Positions 37,959 through 38,079 of a stretch of DNA of 38,079 bases are shown here, in pieces; the first letter of the stretch is position 1; every line of letters starts with the position of its first letter. The position numbers were made by a program, and so were the translations under genes. The notes below the pieces were generated by a model. The model was given only the letters and a program-made list of their open reading frames with translations. It had not been told where the DNA came from and did not search any database. This DNA is from Kineosporiaceae bacterium (GTDB lineage Bacteria; Actinomycetota; Actinomycetes; Actinomycetales; Kineosporiaceae). The DNA is taken from NCBI GenBank assembly GCA_016794595.1, contig JAEUJN010000070.1, positions 1-38,079 of the forward strand, read 5' to 3'.

Positions 37959-38079
37959 TCAAGTGGTGGTTGCAACGAGCAGCTTGTTGAGCTGCTGCTG
38001 GGGAGTTTGCCACTGAAGGGTCTGGCGGGGGCGGTTGTTGAGTTCGGCGGCGACGGCGTCGAGGTGGTCCTGGCTGTGG
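37959..38079 (-). mobile_element. 3' end of an IS30-family transposase (cut by window edge)
   Basis: The minus strand from the window end codes for HSQDHLDAVAAELNNRPRQT, then LQWQTPQQQLNKLL and a stop at 37959-37961. LNNRPR(Q/K)TL(G/Q)W-TP followed by a leucine-rich helix is the C-terminal signature of IS30-family transposases, just after the catalytic Glu. Only 39 residues are inside the window, so completeness cannot be judged. The stop is 15 bp from the end of the convergent dehydrogenase gene, so the element's end must lie very close to or inside that gene's 3' end. Confidence 0.88.

Overview
The window is high-GC chromosomal DNA of an actinobacterium. Pointers to this are the strong G/C bias at third codon positions, frequent GTG starts, many 4-bp ATGA/GTGA stop-start overlaps, a WXG100-like protein, single-domain DhaM in a dhaKLM set, and an actinobacterial-type myo-inositol (iol) locus with a GntR/UTRA regulator. 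Genus cannot be fixed from the sequence. No tRNA, rRNA or CRISPR array was seen.

Layout. 1-9400: end of an EamA exporter, a small unknown protein, a metallo-beta-lactamase-fold hydrolase, an MFS transporter, a two-gene transhydrogenase-like locus with a strongly reduced membrane part, an EamA exporter divergent from a LysR regulator with an operator-like dyad on its start codon, a second MFS transporter and a threonine aldolase. 9445-10864: an operon of a low-molecular-weight phosphatase and a fructosamine-kinase-family protein, probably protein deglycation. 11014-13404: a three-gene unit (WXG100-like protein, EspG-like unknown, alpha/beta hydrolase with a helical N-terminus) that may be an orphan type VII secretion substrate locus. 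13424-15513: an alpha/beta hydrolase and a membrane-anchored propeller-like protein.

15608-23866: inositol region. A transaldolase-family gene is separated from iolR-like / iolC / aldolase remnant / iolB / iolD by a MarR-NmrA reductase pair that looks inserted. Near-identical TTTGTCCTA[A/T]CA sites lie before the transaldolase gene and between the regulator and iolC, which suggests one regulon. The usual 5-dehydro-2-deoxyphosphogluconate aldolase gene appears reduced to a 125-residue C-terminal remnant, so the co-regulated transaldolase-family enzyme is a candidate replacement. iolA, iolE and iolG are not in the window.

23876-30120: an HxlR regulator divergent from an acyl-CoA-dehydrogenase-like protein plus flavin reductase (probable two-component flavin monooxygenase); a minus-strand dhaK-dhaL-dhaM-acyltransferase operon; a truncated VOC gene; a holin-family membrane protein. 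30227-34881: two propeller-like proteins, an OmpR-type response regulator and a histidine kinase in one probable operon, divergent from a PepSY protein. 34963-37943: a two-gene FAD/iron-sulfur dehydrogenase of HcnABC/hydroxyproline-dehydrogenase type in which the 2Fe-2S and FAD subunits are fused. The window ends in the 3' end of an IS30-family transposase.
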